Below, piece after piece: positions 45,241-54,477 of a stretch of DNA of 64,000 nucleotides; positions within the stretch are counted from its first letter, which is position 1, and each line of letters starts with the position of its first letter. The DNA lies in NCBI RefSeq assembly GCF_029891575.1, contig NZ_JARZHF010000006.1, forward strand, positions 186,001-250,000, in the 5' to 3' direction. Below the pieces are notes generated by a model. That model was given only the letters and a program-made list of their open reading frames with translations. It did no database searches and was not told the DNA's origin. This DNA comes from Salipaludibacillus daqingensis. Its GTDB lineage: Bacteria; Bacillota; Bacilli; Bacillales; Salisediminibacteriaceae. Made by a program: the position numbers and the translations under genes.

Positions 45241-46029
45241 TTAAAACAAAGGAACAGAATTACGAATACTGTTTAACATGGAGTCAATAGCGACGATAAA
45301 TACGATCATGGAAATAATCGCAAAACCAATCATGGATGTTAGAACACCATAAAAGGGATCGAGGCCTTTAGTAGTATGATTGTCGTAAGAGAAAATCGTA
45401 CCATATACGGCAATTGGGACTATTAATAAAACTGGTATTAAAAGAAACATGGAAAGAAAAGACATGGAAATCAAACTAAATAAAAAGGAAGCGGATAATA
45501 AAGCGATTGGTAAAGTTAGCAAACTTCCTAATCGATTGACGAGTACTTGATAACTTGCGTTTACTTGCATCAACTTAAGAGATACTAAGATAACTCCAGA
45601 CATTGTAAGCAGAGAAAGGAAGATGACAATGGTAGGAGAAACGACGATGGAACCAAACGGAACGTTAACCGGTGAGAGGTTCCGAGCTTCTGTATAAGAA
45701 ATTAAAGGTAATAACAAAGAAAATAAGAAAAAAGCAATCATTCCATTTGTCATCGTTGCTTCCTGAATCGTTTTGGCGTGCTTGAACGGTGCTTTTAAAG
45801 AAGCGAGAAAGAACCCTCCGTACATTTTACTAATTACTTTCCCTTGTTTAACGTAGTCATTTTCAGGTGAACTTTGCGTCGTTTCTGTTGCTACAGGAGT
45901 AGAAGCTGTTGCTGCTACCTCCTCTTTCACTACGTGCGATTGAGAAGCGGCTTCCGTAAACGAATGACCACAACCTCCGCAGAATTTTGCATTATTTGAA
46001 CTTTCTTTTCCACAATTATCACAAAACAT
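45241..46029 (-). CDS. Zinc-ribbon multi-pass membrane protein
   Basis: 262 residues. N-terminal zinc ribbon (CDNCGKESSNNAKFCGGCGH), then a Ser/Thr/Ala linker, then about five membrane helices (from about 90 to 255). It resembles YIP1-like or DUF-type zinc-ribbon membrane proteins. It lies 16 bp behind the TcaA-like gene with its own AGGAGGAG, so probably the same operon. The paired cysteine motifs should hold one zinc ion in the cytoplasm. Function unknown; an envelope stress role is suggested only by its neighbour. Confidence 0.8.
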   Translation of the reverse strand: MFCDNCGKESSNNAKFCGGCGHSFTEAASQSHVVKEEVAATASTPVATETTQSSPENDYVKQGKVISKMYGGFFLASLKAPFKHAKTIQEATMTNGMIAFFLFSLLLPLISYTEARNLSPVNVPFGSIVVSPTIVIFLSLLTMSGVILVSLKLMQVNASYQVLVNRLGSLLTLPIALLSASFLFSLISMSFLSMFLLIPVLLIVPIAVYGTIFSYDNHTTKGLDPFYGVLTSMIGFAIISMIVFIVAIDSMLNSIRNSVPLF

Positions 46030-46045
46030 GATAACACTCCTCCTA

Positions 46046-47881
46046 TTATTGTTCTTCCGTACTAATTACTTCGCTTTCTAAAAGGTCTACAATCTTAAAG
46101 CCATCACTCGTTAATTTCACATCAAATGTGTATTCTTCTTCTTTAATGGAAGTTTGACCATCATCTAAATCAATCGAATAACTTTCTGTTATCATGACTT
46201 CATAAGTTATTTCGTCATCCGTTGAGTAATCCTGGTCGAATGTCGTTAAATGGGTTTTCGTGGTGTTATCATCTATCAATTCTTCCATTTCATTCTTGTT
46301 TTTTTCGATGAAATCAGTCGAGTCTTCATCGATATATAAGACAATTTCCGATGTGTCTTGACTTCTCGTTGCATCAGCAAATTCGAAGAAGTAATCAGAA
46401 AACAAATTCGTTAATTCATCTTCAATATCGTCTCGATACTGTTGTAACTGATCTTCTGAAATAAGTTCAGTAATGTCATCGTCATCGGTAATCTTGATAG
46501 GAGAAAACGTCTCATCAGAAACGGTTAGGTAATTTATGGTGCGATGATCTTCCAACTCCCATTGACTATCTTCCTCGGAAAAAATCAATGTGTAGTTTTT
46601 ATAATCTGTTTCTTCTTGAATAGTGGAAGAATCATTAAACCATGATGTGGAGACTTCCCTTTGCCATTTTTCTTCTGACTCAAGGGTTAAGTACCAGGCA
46701 TCTTGAGAATATTCAATATAGTGATCATCTGTGTAAACGTTTATCGATTCTAGTATTTCTACATCAGAATTTCCACTTTTTAAACGATCATAACTATCTT
46801 CTAAATCTGCTGCTAGATCTTCTATGGCTTCGTCTAATATGGAACTTGAAAGTCCAAAGTCAAGTTGATACTCATATTGGTTGCCCTCAAGGGTAATATG
46901 TTCAGTAGAAAGGTTTCCAAAAGGTGTTTCTTTTTCTAGATGTAGTTGAAGGGAACCGTCTAATACGACAGGTCCGAAGTAGTTGCCTTCAAATGGTATT
47001 GTCACCTCTGACTCATTTCCATTTACATGCAAAGAGCTTTCTCCCACATTTGTGTTTATATAAACTTCTTGAAGGTCAAATGTTAGATGGATAGGGTCGT
47101 CTTGATAATAGTGATACGAAGATATCTCGTTTTCTAGACTCACATACTCCGTATCTAATAATCCCGTTATTTCATATGTACCTACAGGAAAATCCCCTAA
47201 TGAGTAGAAACCTTCAGGTGTTGCTCGCTTTTCTACTTCATCATCATTTACTAAAAATGTGGTGTCCTCATGGTTTGAATAAACAAGTAAAGGAAATGCC
47301 TCTAATGTGAATTCATACTTATCATAGAAAAGGAATGTTTTTCCTGTTTTTTGAAAAGAGAGGGAGTCAAGACCGGATGTTGTATAGTAGCCCTCGGCCG
47401 CTGATGCTTCATTTGAATCTAATACACTGATTTGTTCATCTATATACTGTTCAAATGTTCCTAGTGTCATCGTATCGCTATGAAAGTATGAAATAATTTC
47501 ATTTGCATGGTCTTCTGTTAGTTCACCGTCCCAGTTTTCGGCTGTTAGATAATCTAAAACTGTATTAGCATCTTGCTCTACAACGGCATCTCGAAACCCT
47601 GCCGCCACTTTTTTACCGTCTGTTAGTGATTCTCCTACCTTAAAAAGTCCGAAAATTAAAAGACATACAGCAGCTACTCCAACAAAGATTTGTTTCTGTT
47701 TTTTTGTTAGTTTTATTGGCTGAGGTGTGGCAGGAGGCGATGGTGTTTGTTTTGTAACCGGTTTTTGATTAATTTCATCAGGTTTCGTTCCAGATGAGGT
47801 ACTTTCATACTTAGTGCCACACTCTTGACAAAAGAGGGAGTTAGGATCTCGCTCAGTGCCACAGGTTGTGCAAAATTTCAT
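46046..47881 (-). CDS. TcaA/YvbJ-like zinc-ribbon membrane protein
   Basis: 611 residues. Zinc ribbon (CTTCGTERDPNSLFCQECGT), proline-rich linker, one membrane helix (about 65-84; IFVGVAAVCLLIFGLF), then a large acidic extracellular part with repeated TcaA-type domains (DGKKVAAGFRDAVVEQDANT; then PEGFYSLGDFPVGTYEITG) and a C-terminal NTF2-like region. Close in design and length to B. subtilis YvbJ and staphylococcal TcaA, linked to cell-wall antibiotic response. AAAGGAGTG precedes the ATG. Confidence 0.85.
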   Translation of the reverse strand: MKFCTTCGTERDPNSLFCQECGTKYESTSSGTKPDEINQKPVTKQTPSPPATPQPIKLTKKQKQIFVGVAAVCLLIFGLFKVGESLTDGKKVAAGFRDAVVEQDANTVLDYLTAENWDGELTEDHANEIISYFHSDTMTLGTFEQYIDEQISVLDSNEASAAEGYYTTSGLDSLSFQKTGKTFLFYDKYEFTLEAFPLLVYSNHEDTTFLVNDDEVEKRATPEGFYSLGDFPVGTYEITGLLDTEYVSLENEISSYHYYQDDPIHLTFDLQEVYINTNVGESSLHVNGNESEVTIPFEGNYFGPVVLDGSLQLHLEKETPFGNLSTEHITLEGNQYEYQLDFGLSSSILDEAIEDLAADLEDSYDRLKSGNSDVEILESINVYTDDHYIEYSQDAWYLTLESEEKWQREVSTSWFNDSSTIQEETDYKNYTLIFSEEDSQWELEDHRTINYLTVSDETFSPIKITDDDDITELISEDQLQQYRDDIEDELTNLFSDYFFEFADATRSQDTSEIVLYIDEDSTDFIEKNKNEMEELIDDNTTKTHLTTFDQDYSTDDEITYEVMITESYSIDLDDGQTSIKEEEYTFDVKLTSDGFKIVDLLESEVISTEEQ

Positions 47882-48138
47882 TAAAAAGTCACTCCTTTAA
47901 TCTAAATTTGGTTTATTTATAAGCATAATGACTCATATCATATTATTATATATTTACAATATAAATACAATGGTCATATGACTTTTATCTCACTAACGCC
48001 ATGTCAATTATTGTCGTTTTTTGTGTGTAGTTTTAATCTTTATGTCATATTTCCCAGTAACTAGGCGGAGATGTTAGAATTTCGAAGAATGCATAATATG
48101 TCGAAAAAAATAAAATTTTGTGGTTTATTTGAGACAAA
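47882..48138. other. AT-rich promoter region of the tcaA-like operon
   Basis: Very A+T-rich; no open frame with a ribosome binding site. Presumed promoter on the minus strand. Confidence 0.45.
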
Positions 48139-48185
48139 GGGTGAATGGGGACGGTTCTCATGCGGCAAAAGAGCGGAAACTTCAC
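48139..48185 (+). repeat. Dispersed GGGGACGGTTCTCATGCGG repeat, full copy
   Basis: GGGTGAATGGGGACGGTTCT then CATGCGGCAAAAGAGCGGAA. Left end of a block (48139-48430) shared with 6495-6790. It is oriented toward, rather than along with, the adjacent minus-strand gene. Confidence 0.85.
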
Positions 48186-48218
48186 TCGGTCTGCATTAAT
48201 ATAGAATTAAAGTCAAAA

Positions 48219-48256
48219 TCAAATCCCCCAACTTCATTGAGTTGGGGGATTTTCAT
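48219..48256 (-). terminator. Terminator after the HTH replication-like gene
   Basis: AAATCCCCCAAC (48221-48232) with GTTGGGGGATTT (48241-48252). Homologous to the hairpin at 6582-6614, with base changes that keep the pairing. Confidence 0.88.
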
Positions 48257-48321
48257 TCCATGCCATAGTGATACACCATCTTACCTTGCGTCTCGATGAA
48301 AATGCTCTTTTCATCTCCCTC

Positions 48322-48756
48322 CTAATCTACTGTAGGATGGGGAATATCAATTGTATATCCTTCTAAATAACATCCCATCCGATTCAAGTCTTTTTGAATG
48401 TTTCTGAGGTTCACTCTGTATTCCTTTGAGTCATCAAACGGCATGATCGAATGGTTCCGTTCCTCTAACCAACCGGCTTCAACCAGTTGATCCACTAATC
48501 CACGAATCGACGATTGATCGATGTTGATCAACGTCTCTTCAGCAAGTTCTTCCTCTGTTTTATAGAACCACCCGCGAGTGAGGTCTGATTCCGAGTCCTC
48601 ATACCATCTTTTCGCCTCGGCAATAAACTTGTCAAAGCACCTGTAATGTTCGGACCAATAAATCATCTGGTTTAAGATAATTGCAAGCTTATAGTCTCCT
48701 GTTAGTTTTACCAATTCTTCCTTAATCACTGATCGTTTGAATCCTTTCACTCTCAT
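48322..48756 (-). CDS. Winged-helix-like protein resembling phage/plasmid replication proteins
   Basis: 144 residues from ATG 48756 (AAGGGAG upstream). The N-terminus (FKRSVIKEELVKLTGDYKLA, then IILNQMIYWSE) and the middle (WFYKTEEELAEETLINIDQS with SIRGLVDQLVEAGWLEE) resemble short helix-turn-helix proteins carried by plasmids and phages, often annotated as replication or hypothetical proteins. It ends with YLEGYTIDIPHPTVD. A decayed second copy of its 3' end lies at 6625-6790. Confidence 0.65.
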   Translation of the reverse strand: MRVKGFKRSVIKEELVKLTGDYKLAIILNQMIYWSEHYRCFDKFIAEAKRWYEDSESDLTRGWFYKTEEELAEETLINIDQSSIRGLVDQLVEAGWLEERNHSIMPFDDSKEYRVNLRNIQKDLNRMGCYLEGYTIDIPHPTVD

Positions 48757-49010
48757 CACGCTCCCTTTTAATAATCATCTCTCAATTAATAAGTACAGAC
48801 GAAAAATTAAAAAGGGGGAGCGTATTTAAAAAAAGGTAAATGTTCTGTGTAGGTAATCTATGGATTGCTTTGCTCTTCTGAAATCGGGTATTTGATCCTC
48901 TGCAGACCGTTTACGCGGTCAATTACGTTCCTGGTTTAATTAAAGAGGGTATAGGTATATAATAGAGGTAACTTGATAAAATCAGATGAGAAGTGTGGTG
49001 AGAACCATTG

Positions 49011-49751
49011 ATGACTACTAGCAACTTGTATGGTTTAAGTAGAAATGATTTTTATAAAATAATTGATGTTTTTCAAAGTTTTGCAGAAATCATTGAAAAG
49101 GTTATGATATTTGGTTCTAGGGCACGGGGAGACTACAAACGAGCTTCGGATATAGATTTAGCCATTGTTTTTCGAGAAAATAGCGAACAACTTTACGAAA
49201 TTAAAGATCGGCTTTCACAAGAACGTATTATTTATACGATAGATGTGCTTGATTATGACGCAATAAGTAACGATAAGTTAAAACATGACATTGATATAGA
49301 AGGCAAAACGATCTTTTCAACTAGTTCTGAAGGGAAGATGATTGATCACATGAATAAACTAAAAGCCAAATTCGTTGATTTAGAAAAGGCTAATAAAAAA
49401 CTTCATGAAAGTCTGGAGAGGGATCCAAAACTAGATGATTTAGTTATTGATGCGACGATTCAGCGTTTTGAATTTACTTATGAGCTATCTTGGAAGCTGA
49501 TGAAAACCTATTTAGAATATCAGGGTCATCTTGAAGTGACTAGCCCAAGAAAAGCGATGAGGCAAGCTTTTAAAGACGGATTAATTCAAGAAGGCGAAAA
49601 GTGGCTGAAAATGTTAGAGGACAGAAATAGAACTTCTCATACGTATGATGAGGAAATTGCTTTAGAGATTTATAAGCATGTGAAAGAGGAGTATGTCGTT
49701 CTCTTCGACCACCTGTTAAATGAACTAAAAGAGCGACTTTTGCAAGATTAG
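49011..49751 (+). CDS. Single-chain MNT nucleotidyltransferase-HEPN fusion
   Basis: About 246 residues from ATG 49011 (a TTG stands at 49008). Residues about 15-110 are an MNT domain with GSRARGDYKRASDIDL (GSX10DXD). Residues about 118-245 are a HI0074/HEPN domain with RNRTSHTY (RX4HXY). These are the antitoxin and toxin halves that the 1-725 locus encodes separately, here joined in the reverse order. No other gene is in the unit. Either a self-regulated toxin-antitoxin protein or a nucleotidyltransferase with a built-in substrate domain. Confidence 0.85.
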   Translation: MTTSNLYGLSRNDFYKIIDVFQSFAEIIEKVMIFGSRARGDYKRASDIDLAIVFRENSEQLYEIKDRLSQERIIYTIDVLDYDAISNDKLKHDIDIEGKTIFSTSSEGKMIDHMNKLKAKFVDLEKANKKLHESLERDPKLDDLVIDATIQRFEFTYELSWKLMKTYLEYQGHLEVTSPRKAMRQAFKDGLIQEGEKWLKMLEDRNRTSHTYDEEIALEIYKHVKEEYVVLFDHLLNELKERLLQD

Positions 49752-49754
49752 GTG

Positions 49755-49920
49755 GTGGCCGCGGGGACGATGCTTAAAGGGATCAACCGAAAGTTTTGCC
49801 ACATAAAAAAGACTTGATCGTGATCATTGCTCACGTTCAGGTCTTTTTCAAATTGAGGAAATGTCCGTAAATTTTTTGATTGTCCAGAAGAAGGAAGTCG
49901 CGATACTCAGGCAAAAAAGC
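49755..49920 (+). terminator. Intrinsic terminator inside a dispersed repeat (copy C)
   Basis: Head GCGGGGACGATGCTTAAAGG, then GATCAACCGAAAGTTTTGCC and an imperfect stem AAAAAGACTTGA (about 49805) with TTCAGGTCTTTTT (49836-49848), then TTTTTTGATTGTCCAGAAGA shared with copy D. It starts just past the MNT-HEPN stop. The remainder to 50126 has no gene. Confidence 0.8.
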
Positions 49921-50126
49921 CATCATTAAAAGTTCAAGAAAAATTAGTAGCAGGAATATCAGAATGAACTTAGAGCAACAGATGACCGGAAGAACAGTCC
50001 CTCTAGTTTGGTAATCGTCGAGATTGGAGCGATTCATCGAAGGGAGAAGGAATGAATCGGTCTAATCGGCGAATTATAGTCGACTTTTTCACTGATCCAA
50101 GCCGAATCCCGGCCGATTCCACTCGG

Positions 50127-51560
50127 TTAATACGTCGTCATTCGTAATGTCTTCTGCATGAAGTAGAGAACATATCGGGCAGAGCTGAGACTATCGCCAT
50201 ACGTGTCGTAATCGACGGTATATTCAGCGTCGTCGTTCTGCCATATTCGCGTGAAATAGTCATCGACTTCTTCAATGAACTCGCTGTTATTCGGTGCAAT
50301 GAAGTTCAAGTTATTTTCTAAGTTATAGTCGTCCAAGTTTCGTGACGTGTAGTTCGTGGAACCACCGATGACTTGGCTCTCATCTCCTCGTCGAACGTAG
50401 ATCATTTTAGAATGATATTGCTCTTCATTTACGTTATACCAGCGAATCTGAATGTTGTTGTCGTCACGATTTAAAAGCTCACTCGCAACAGGAATATTTG
50501 GTAGGCCAATTTTTTCCTGACCGAAAGCATTTTCGTTTGGGTCGAGAATCAACCGGACGTTCACTCCTCGGTCCGCTGCCTGTTCAATCGCCTCAATAAT
50601 ATGACGATCAGACAAATAAAACATGCCAATCCAAACGTCATCCTCTTCCATTGCTTGATCAAGGGCGTCAATAATGGCGTGTTCAATCTCCCTCTCTGTG
50701 ACCACTTGAGCTTGAATCGGTCCCTCATTCGACGTGTCTTCCGAGGCAGAGATGTTTGTTGGAAAAAGAGAGTCATCTCCTCCTGAAAACGCCGATACGG
50801 CTTTTTCCACTTCAATCATATCTTGCAAAATAGGTCCCGTTACACGAAAAGCAATATTTGAATGATAGGCACTGGCATCGTGTGCGTTCGCTGACAAGTA
50901 CATGCCACTATTTTCACTGATCACGGCCTTACGATGATTTGCTTTCAAATTCATCACTTTTAAATAAGAGCGAAACGTCACGTCAGGTGAGGTGCTTCCA
51001 AGTGCATTTGGAAGCCAACCGGTTCCGGACTGGCCGAACCATTGAAAAAACATCCGCCATATCCCGGAATAAAGCAAGTTAGGATCACGTAATTCTGTCA
51101 GATCTGTATAAATGACCTCAGCTCCTAAGTCAGCTAAAGGATCAATATGTTCTGCTTCATGAGAACGGTAAGTCGTGTTGACATGATCTGTAATAATAAT
51201 CACATTCAAATCTGGATTGTCTTCCATTTGCTGCTTGATTTTTGCCGAAAAATCAGCACTCAGAGAAGGGAAGTCTCGAGATTCATCGGAAGATTCATTG
51301 ATCATAAACATATCAACGATGAGAAATTCTTCTGCTTCCTCTATAAGAGAAAATACTTCGTCAAAAATAGAGTGCTCATAGATTTCTTCTCCGTCTTGCT
51401 CGTATGTAAGGTCATAGATAAACGAGACATCCTCTTCAGCGAGAGAGTGCATGTCACCACTATAGGAAACACCTTCGGGAACATCTTTTAACTGGTGGTA
51501 GGCGATAACCGAAACGTAAATAAGTAAGAAGCTAATAAGAATCAAATGTCGTTTTTTCAT
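50127..51560 (-). CDS. Phospholipase D-like domain protein, membrane-anchored
   Basis: About 477 residues from ATG 51560 (GGAG upstream). N-terminal signal/membrane helix (MKKRHLILISFLLIYVSV). Two HKD catalytic half-sites: NHRKAVISENSGMYLSANA with later Asn/Asp, and YHSKMIYVRRGD followed by GGSTNYTSRNLDDYNLE. The first half-site keeps H and K; the arrangement fits cardiolipin synthase/nuclease-type PLDs. Its location is outside the membrane. Substrate could be phospholipid or nucleic acid. Confidence 0.87.
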   Translation of the reverse strand: MKKRHLILISFLLIYVSVIAYHQLKDVPEGVSYSGDMHSLAEEDVSFIYDLTYEQDGEEIYEHSIFDEVFSLIEEAEEFLIVDMFMINESSDESRDFPSLSADFSAKIKQQMEDNPDLNVIIITDHVNTTYRSHEAEHIDPLADLGAEVIYTDLTELRDPNLLYSGIWRMFFQWFGQSGTGWLPNALGSTSPDVTFRSYLKVMNLKANHRKAVISENSGMYLSANAHDASAYHSNIAFRVTGPILQDMIEVEKAVSAFSGGDDSLFPTNISASEDTSNEGPIQAQVVTEREIEHAIIDALDQAMEEDDVWIGMFYLSDRHIIEAIEQAADRGVNVRLILDPNENAFGQEKIGLPNIPVASELLNRDDNNIQIRWYNVNEEQYHSKMIYVRRGDESQVIGGSTNYTSRNLDDYNLENNLNFIAPNNSEFIEEVDDYFTRIWQNDDAEYTVDYDTYGDSLSSARYVLYFMQKTLRMTTY

Positions 51561-52084
51561 AGAACTGTCTCCGTTCATCCTGATGAATTATCTTGCTTTT
51601 CATCTATATACCCCTTATACAACGAAAAAAAACCGCACAAACCGCAGGAAAACCGCAGGGACGGTTCTTGGGAAACCGCAGGGACGGTTCTTGTGGTCGA
51701 AAGGAATCATACGGCAGGTTTAGATAGAAAATTTATTTAATCAGTTCAAAATATAATAGATTGATGAAAAATTAAAAAGGGGAATTATTTTCAATTTATT
51801 TACATTTACAACTGGTAAATCATGTGAATGGCAGCAGATAAATCAATCATGGAATCAGAAAGGACTTTCATCCCGGGGCACAAGACGTTGCGCAGGTTTG
51901 TTCGTGTTGCTAAAGAGATTGTGTTCGTATAACATTTTCAATATTAAGACAATTTTAAGTTTTAAAAAAGGAGGGACGAACACATAGCTTAGATTGTTTC
52001 TATCATAACGGAAAGACATTTCGGGGACATGCTTTTGTCGCGAGGAACTGGTCGTCATTACTTTTACACTTTAGGAGGAATAAG
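51561..52084. other. Intergenic region with two tandem dispersed repeats
   Basis: AACCGCAGGGACGGTTCTTG occurs twice in a row (51651-51670 and 51674-51693), the second extended by TGGTCGAAAGGAATC. The rest is AT-rich and includes AAAAGGAGGGACGAAC around 51965 without a credible frame behind it. The promoter of the carboxypeptidase gene should lie near the right end. Confidence 0.55.
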
Positions 52085-53599
52085 ATGCGAAAAATAGTTA
52101 CAGTTGCTTTGACGTTCTTGTTAGTACTCGTCTTTGCCTTGCCGGTTATTGGTTCAAGTACACCTGGTGGGCCTTTTTTACCTGGAAAAGCAAATCATAA
52201 CACAGAGGGTTTTATGAGTAATGAACAGCTTGAGAAAGCGTTGAATCAGATTGAAGCGAATTCAAAAGGAACAATGGAGCGTGAAGTTATTGGTGAGACG
52301 AATATGGGCTACGAGATTCATATGGCTACGGTCGGGAATGGTCCTGAGACAATCATGATTCAAAACCAGCAGCACGGAAATGAACCGCACGGTGCAGAAG
52401 CAGCGATCAATATTTTACGTTTCCTAACATCAGACAAAAAGGAAGCGAAAGAGCTTCGCGAAGAGGTGACGGTGTACATGCTTCCACGTGTTAATCCGGA
52501 TGGAGCGGAGTTAGGGATACGAACGAATGGTGATTGGAGAGCTCCGAACCATTTTACGTCCCACGGCTTCTTTACGAGTAGTGTACCTGGTTGGGATATT
52601 AACCGCTACCACTGGTTTGACTGGGAAGACTCCGCGTTGTTTCAATATAATCATGCCGGTATCTACTCTGAGCAGTTTGGTTTGATTAATGGTCGAAGCT
52701 TAACAGGGTCTCCTCGAGAGTATGACGGAGTCGAAGGTAATCTTGTTGATGTCGGATTCGGTACGAGTGACGAGTATACCGATGAAATCAAAGAACAAGT
52801 GGAAGGAAATATTGCCCTCGTTTCCCGAGGATCAAACACTTTTACGAATAAAGCTGCTAACGCATATGAAGCTGGTGCGGTTGGCGTTGTGGCGTATAAC
52901 GATGAACCGGGACTTGCCAGTTATTCAATTTCAAGTGAAATCCCTGTCATGTACACGTTTGAAAAATATGGACAACAACTTACGGATGCGTTAGAAGACG
53001 GGGAAGACATCTATGTAGAATTCCAGAACAGCTATCCTGTTAATCCGGTTCCGGAGGCGCAAGCGGTTGTGGATACCTACAAGAAATATGAACCGAAACT
53101 GATGCTGGACCTTCATAATCAGTTCAGCTACGTGGATGAAGATGAGCGAGCGGTCACAAGTTCCATTCTATGGCCGACAAATCCTGATGTTCCAGATGAT
53201 GCTTTAGAAATGTCGAAACAAATGGGTGTTGTCATTATGGATCATATGGAACAGTATGGTTATGCTAATGTGAATAAGTTCCCTGGTGGGGATGCTCCGG
53301 AAATTGCCCGAAATGCTTACGGAATTGCCGGATCCGGAAATCTGCTTATAGAAATTCGCGGTCAAACGCAGAGTGAAGTCGGACAGACATCAAACGGCAT
53401 GCTGACTAGACACGCACAAGAACAGGTGATGAGTGTTATCCGAGCGGCCGGAGACGGTAGCCTTTATGAAGTGGATGCCTCTCGTGCTGATACCGAACTG
53501 CCGACGGTAAGAGATAGATACCGTAAATCACTTCCAAGTGAAGAAGAGGCAGAAGAAACGACACCAAGAGATTACGAGGAAGAGGAAGAAGTGGAATAA
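52085..53599 (+). CDS. Secreted M14 zinc carboxypeptidase with inserted PA domain
   Basis: 504 residues with signal peptide (VIGSST cleavage region). Zinc site HGNEPHG (His97, Glu100) with the third ligand in LDLHNQ (His343), and the catalytic Glu in LLIEIRGQTQSE (near 425). A protease-associated (PA) domain (about 205-310; GNIALVSRGSNTFTNKAANA, then YEAGAVGVVAYND) interrupts the catalytic domain between the first zinc pair and the third His. The very acidic tail (EEEEEVE) suits a halophile or alkaliphile exoenzyme. TTAGGAGGAA precedes the ATG. Trims peptides outside the cell. Confidence 0.87.
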   Translation: MRKIVTVALTFLLVLVFALPVIGSSTPGGPFLPGKANHNTEGFMSNEQLEKALNQIEANSKGTMEREVIGETNMGYEIHMATVGNGPETIMIQNQQHGNEPHGAEAAINILRFLTSDKKEAKELREEVTVYMLPRVNPDGAELGIRTNGDWRAPNHFTSHGFFTSSVPGWDINRYHWFDWEDSALFQYNHAGIYSEQFGLINGRSLTGSPREYDGVEGNLVDVGFGTSDEYTDEIKEQVEGNIALVSRGSNTFTNKAANAYEAGAVGVVAYNDEPGLASYSISSEIPVMYTFEKYGQQLTDALEDGEDIYVEFQNSYPVNPVPEAQAVVDTYKKYEPKLMLDLHNQFSYVDEDERAVTSSILWPTNPDVPDDALEMSKQMGVVIMDHMEQYGYANVNKFPGGDAPEIARNAYGIAGSGNLLIEIRGQTQSEVGQTSNGMLTRHAQEQVMSVIRAAGDGSLYEVDASRADTELPTVRDRYRKSLPSEEEAEETTPRDYEEEEEVE

Positions 53600-53604
53600 C
53601 TATA

Positions 53605-53755
53605 CCGATCGGACGGTTCTTAAAGGGATCAATCGGAAGTTTTGCCACATAAAAACGACCTGGACGTGATAATTGCTCACGTTCAGGTCGTTTTTCGGAT
53701 GTAGGTTAAGCACACAAAATTTTTGATAGTCCAGAAGAAGGAAGTCGCGGTTTTG
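53605..53755 (+). terminator. Intrinsic terminator inside a dispersed repeat (copy D)
   Basis: GGACGGTTCTTAAAGGGATC, then AATCGGAAGTTTTGCCACAT and an 18-bp stem (53651-53668 with 53678-53695) with one mismatch, then the shared tail GTAGGTTAAGCACACAAAAT. It begins about 10 bases after the carboxypeptidase stop. Confidence 0.88.
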
Positions 53756-53913
53756 ATTTTGGCCGTCGTGCAGCGTTTTCGTTCTCATACCATTACCTCA
53801 TCTTAGTCTATTGCTTAGACTTTCTGAAATCTTGTTCAAATGCGAGCAGACTTTCAAGTTTCTCTGGGCTCAAACCTTCTGCTGTAAACCGTTTTCACCG
53901 GTTTGGTCTCTTT

Positions 53914-54267
53914 TTACGGTGAAAATTGTCTAAATGTCACGCCGATAATTATAACGGCAACGAATTGAGCTACAATGATATAGTAATGCTTAATTGTGAT
54001 TTGGTCACGTTTATAGTTGCACTTTGGTTTGGCTTTTAATTCGGCAAAGAAACCTAATGAAAGGATGTGAACACTTATAATCATATAAAAAATGCGAATG
54101 AAGTTTCCCCAGCCAGTTCGTAAAAATGCATAAAATTGGTCCTCATAAACTTGACCATATATAAAATAAGGAATAAAGGGTCCAAAAAGTATTGGTCCTA
54201 TAGCTACAAAACATAAAATTTCAATCTGTCTCCATCGTTTTTTAGGCTTACGTGAAGGCATATTCAC
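53914..54267 (-). CDS. Hypothetical membrane protein, 117 aa
   Basis: Not recognised. Basic N-terminus (SRKPKKRWRQ), then three membrane helices at about 17-38, 55-75 and 92-113. AGGAGAGGTGAATATG supports the start. It stands alone. No family motif. Confidence 0.6.
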   Translation of the reverse strand: MNMPSRKPKKRWRQIEILCFVAIGPILFGPFIPYFIYGQVYEDQFYAFLRTGWGNFIRIFYMIISVHILSLGFFAELKAKPKCNYKRDQITIKHYYIIVAQFVAVIIIGVTFRQFSP

Positions 54268-54396
54268 CTCTCCTTTCAGATAATTACCATACGAAAATAA
54301 AGTAGGTAAGGTTTCCTAAAATGATATAGTTTACTGCCTACCCGTCATCATAGGACCTTCCAGGGAAGGGACAAAATCCCACAGTCAAATACAAAC

Positions 54397-54444
54397 AAAC
54401 TGCCATGCATGAGGTGAAGTACTTCACCTCATGCATGGCAGTTT
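54397..54444 (-). terminator. Perfect 48-bp palindrome, likely terminator
   Basis: Two 24-nt arms, centred at AAGT|ACTT, pair without any spacer; core CTGCCATGCATGAGG with CCTCATGCATGGCAG. It lies 34 bases past the histidine kinase stop, and the minus-strand tail TTTGTTTGTATT is T-rich. Confidence 0.85.
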
Positions 54445-54477
54445 TCTAAATATTATACCTTTGGTTTTTTGACAGGA

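Noticed and set aside
51855-52058. 67-codon minus-strand open frame before the M14 gene
   Set aside because: No ribosome binding site or recognisable domain; it overlaps the expected promoter of the carboxypeptidase gene.
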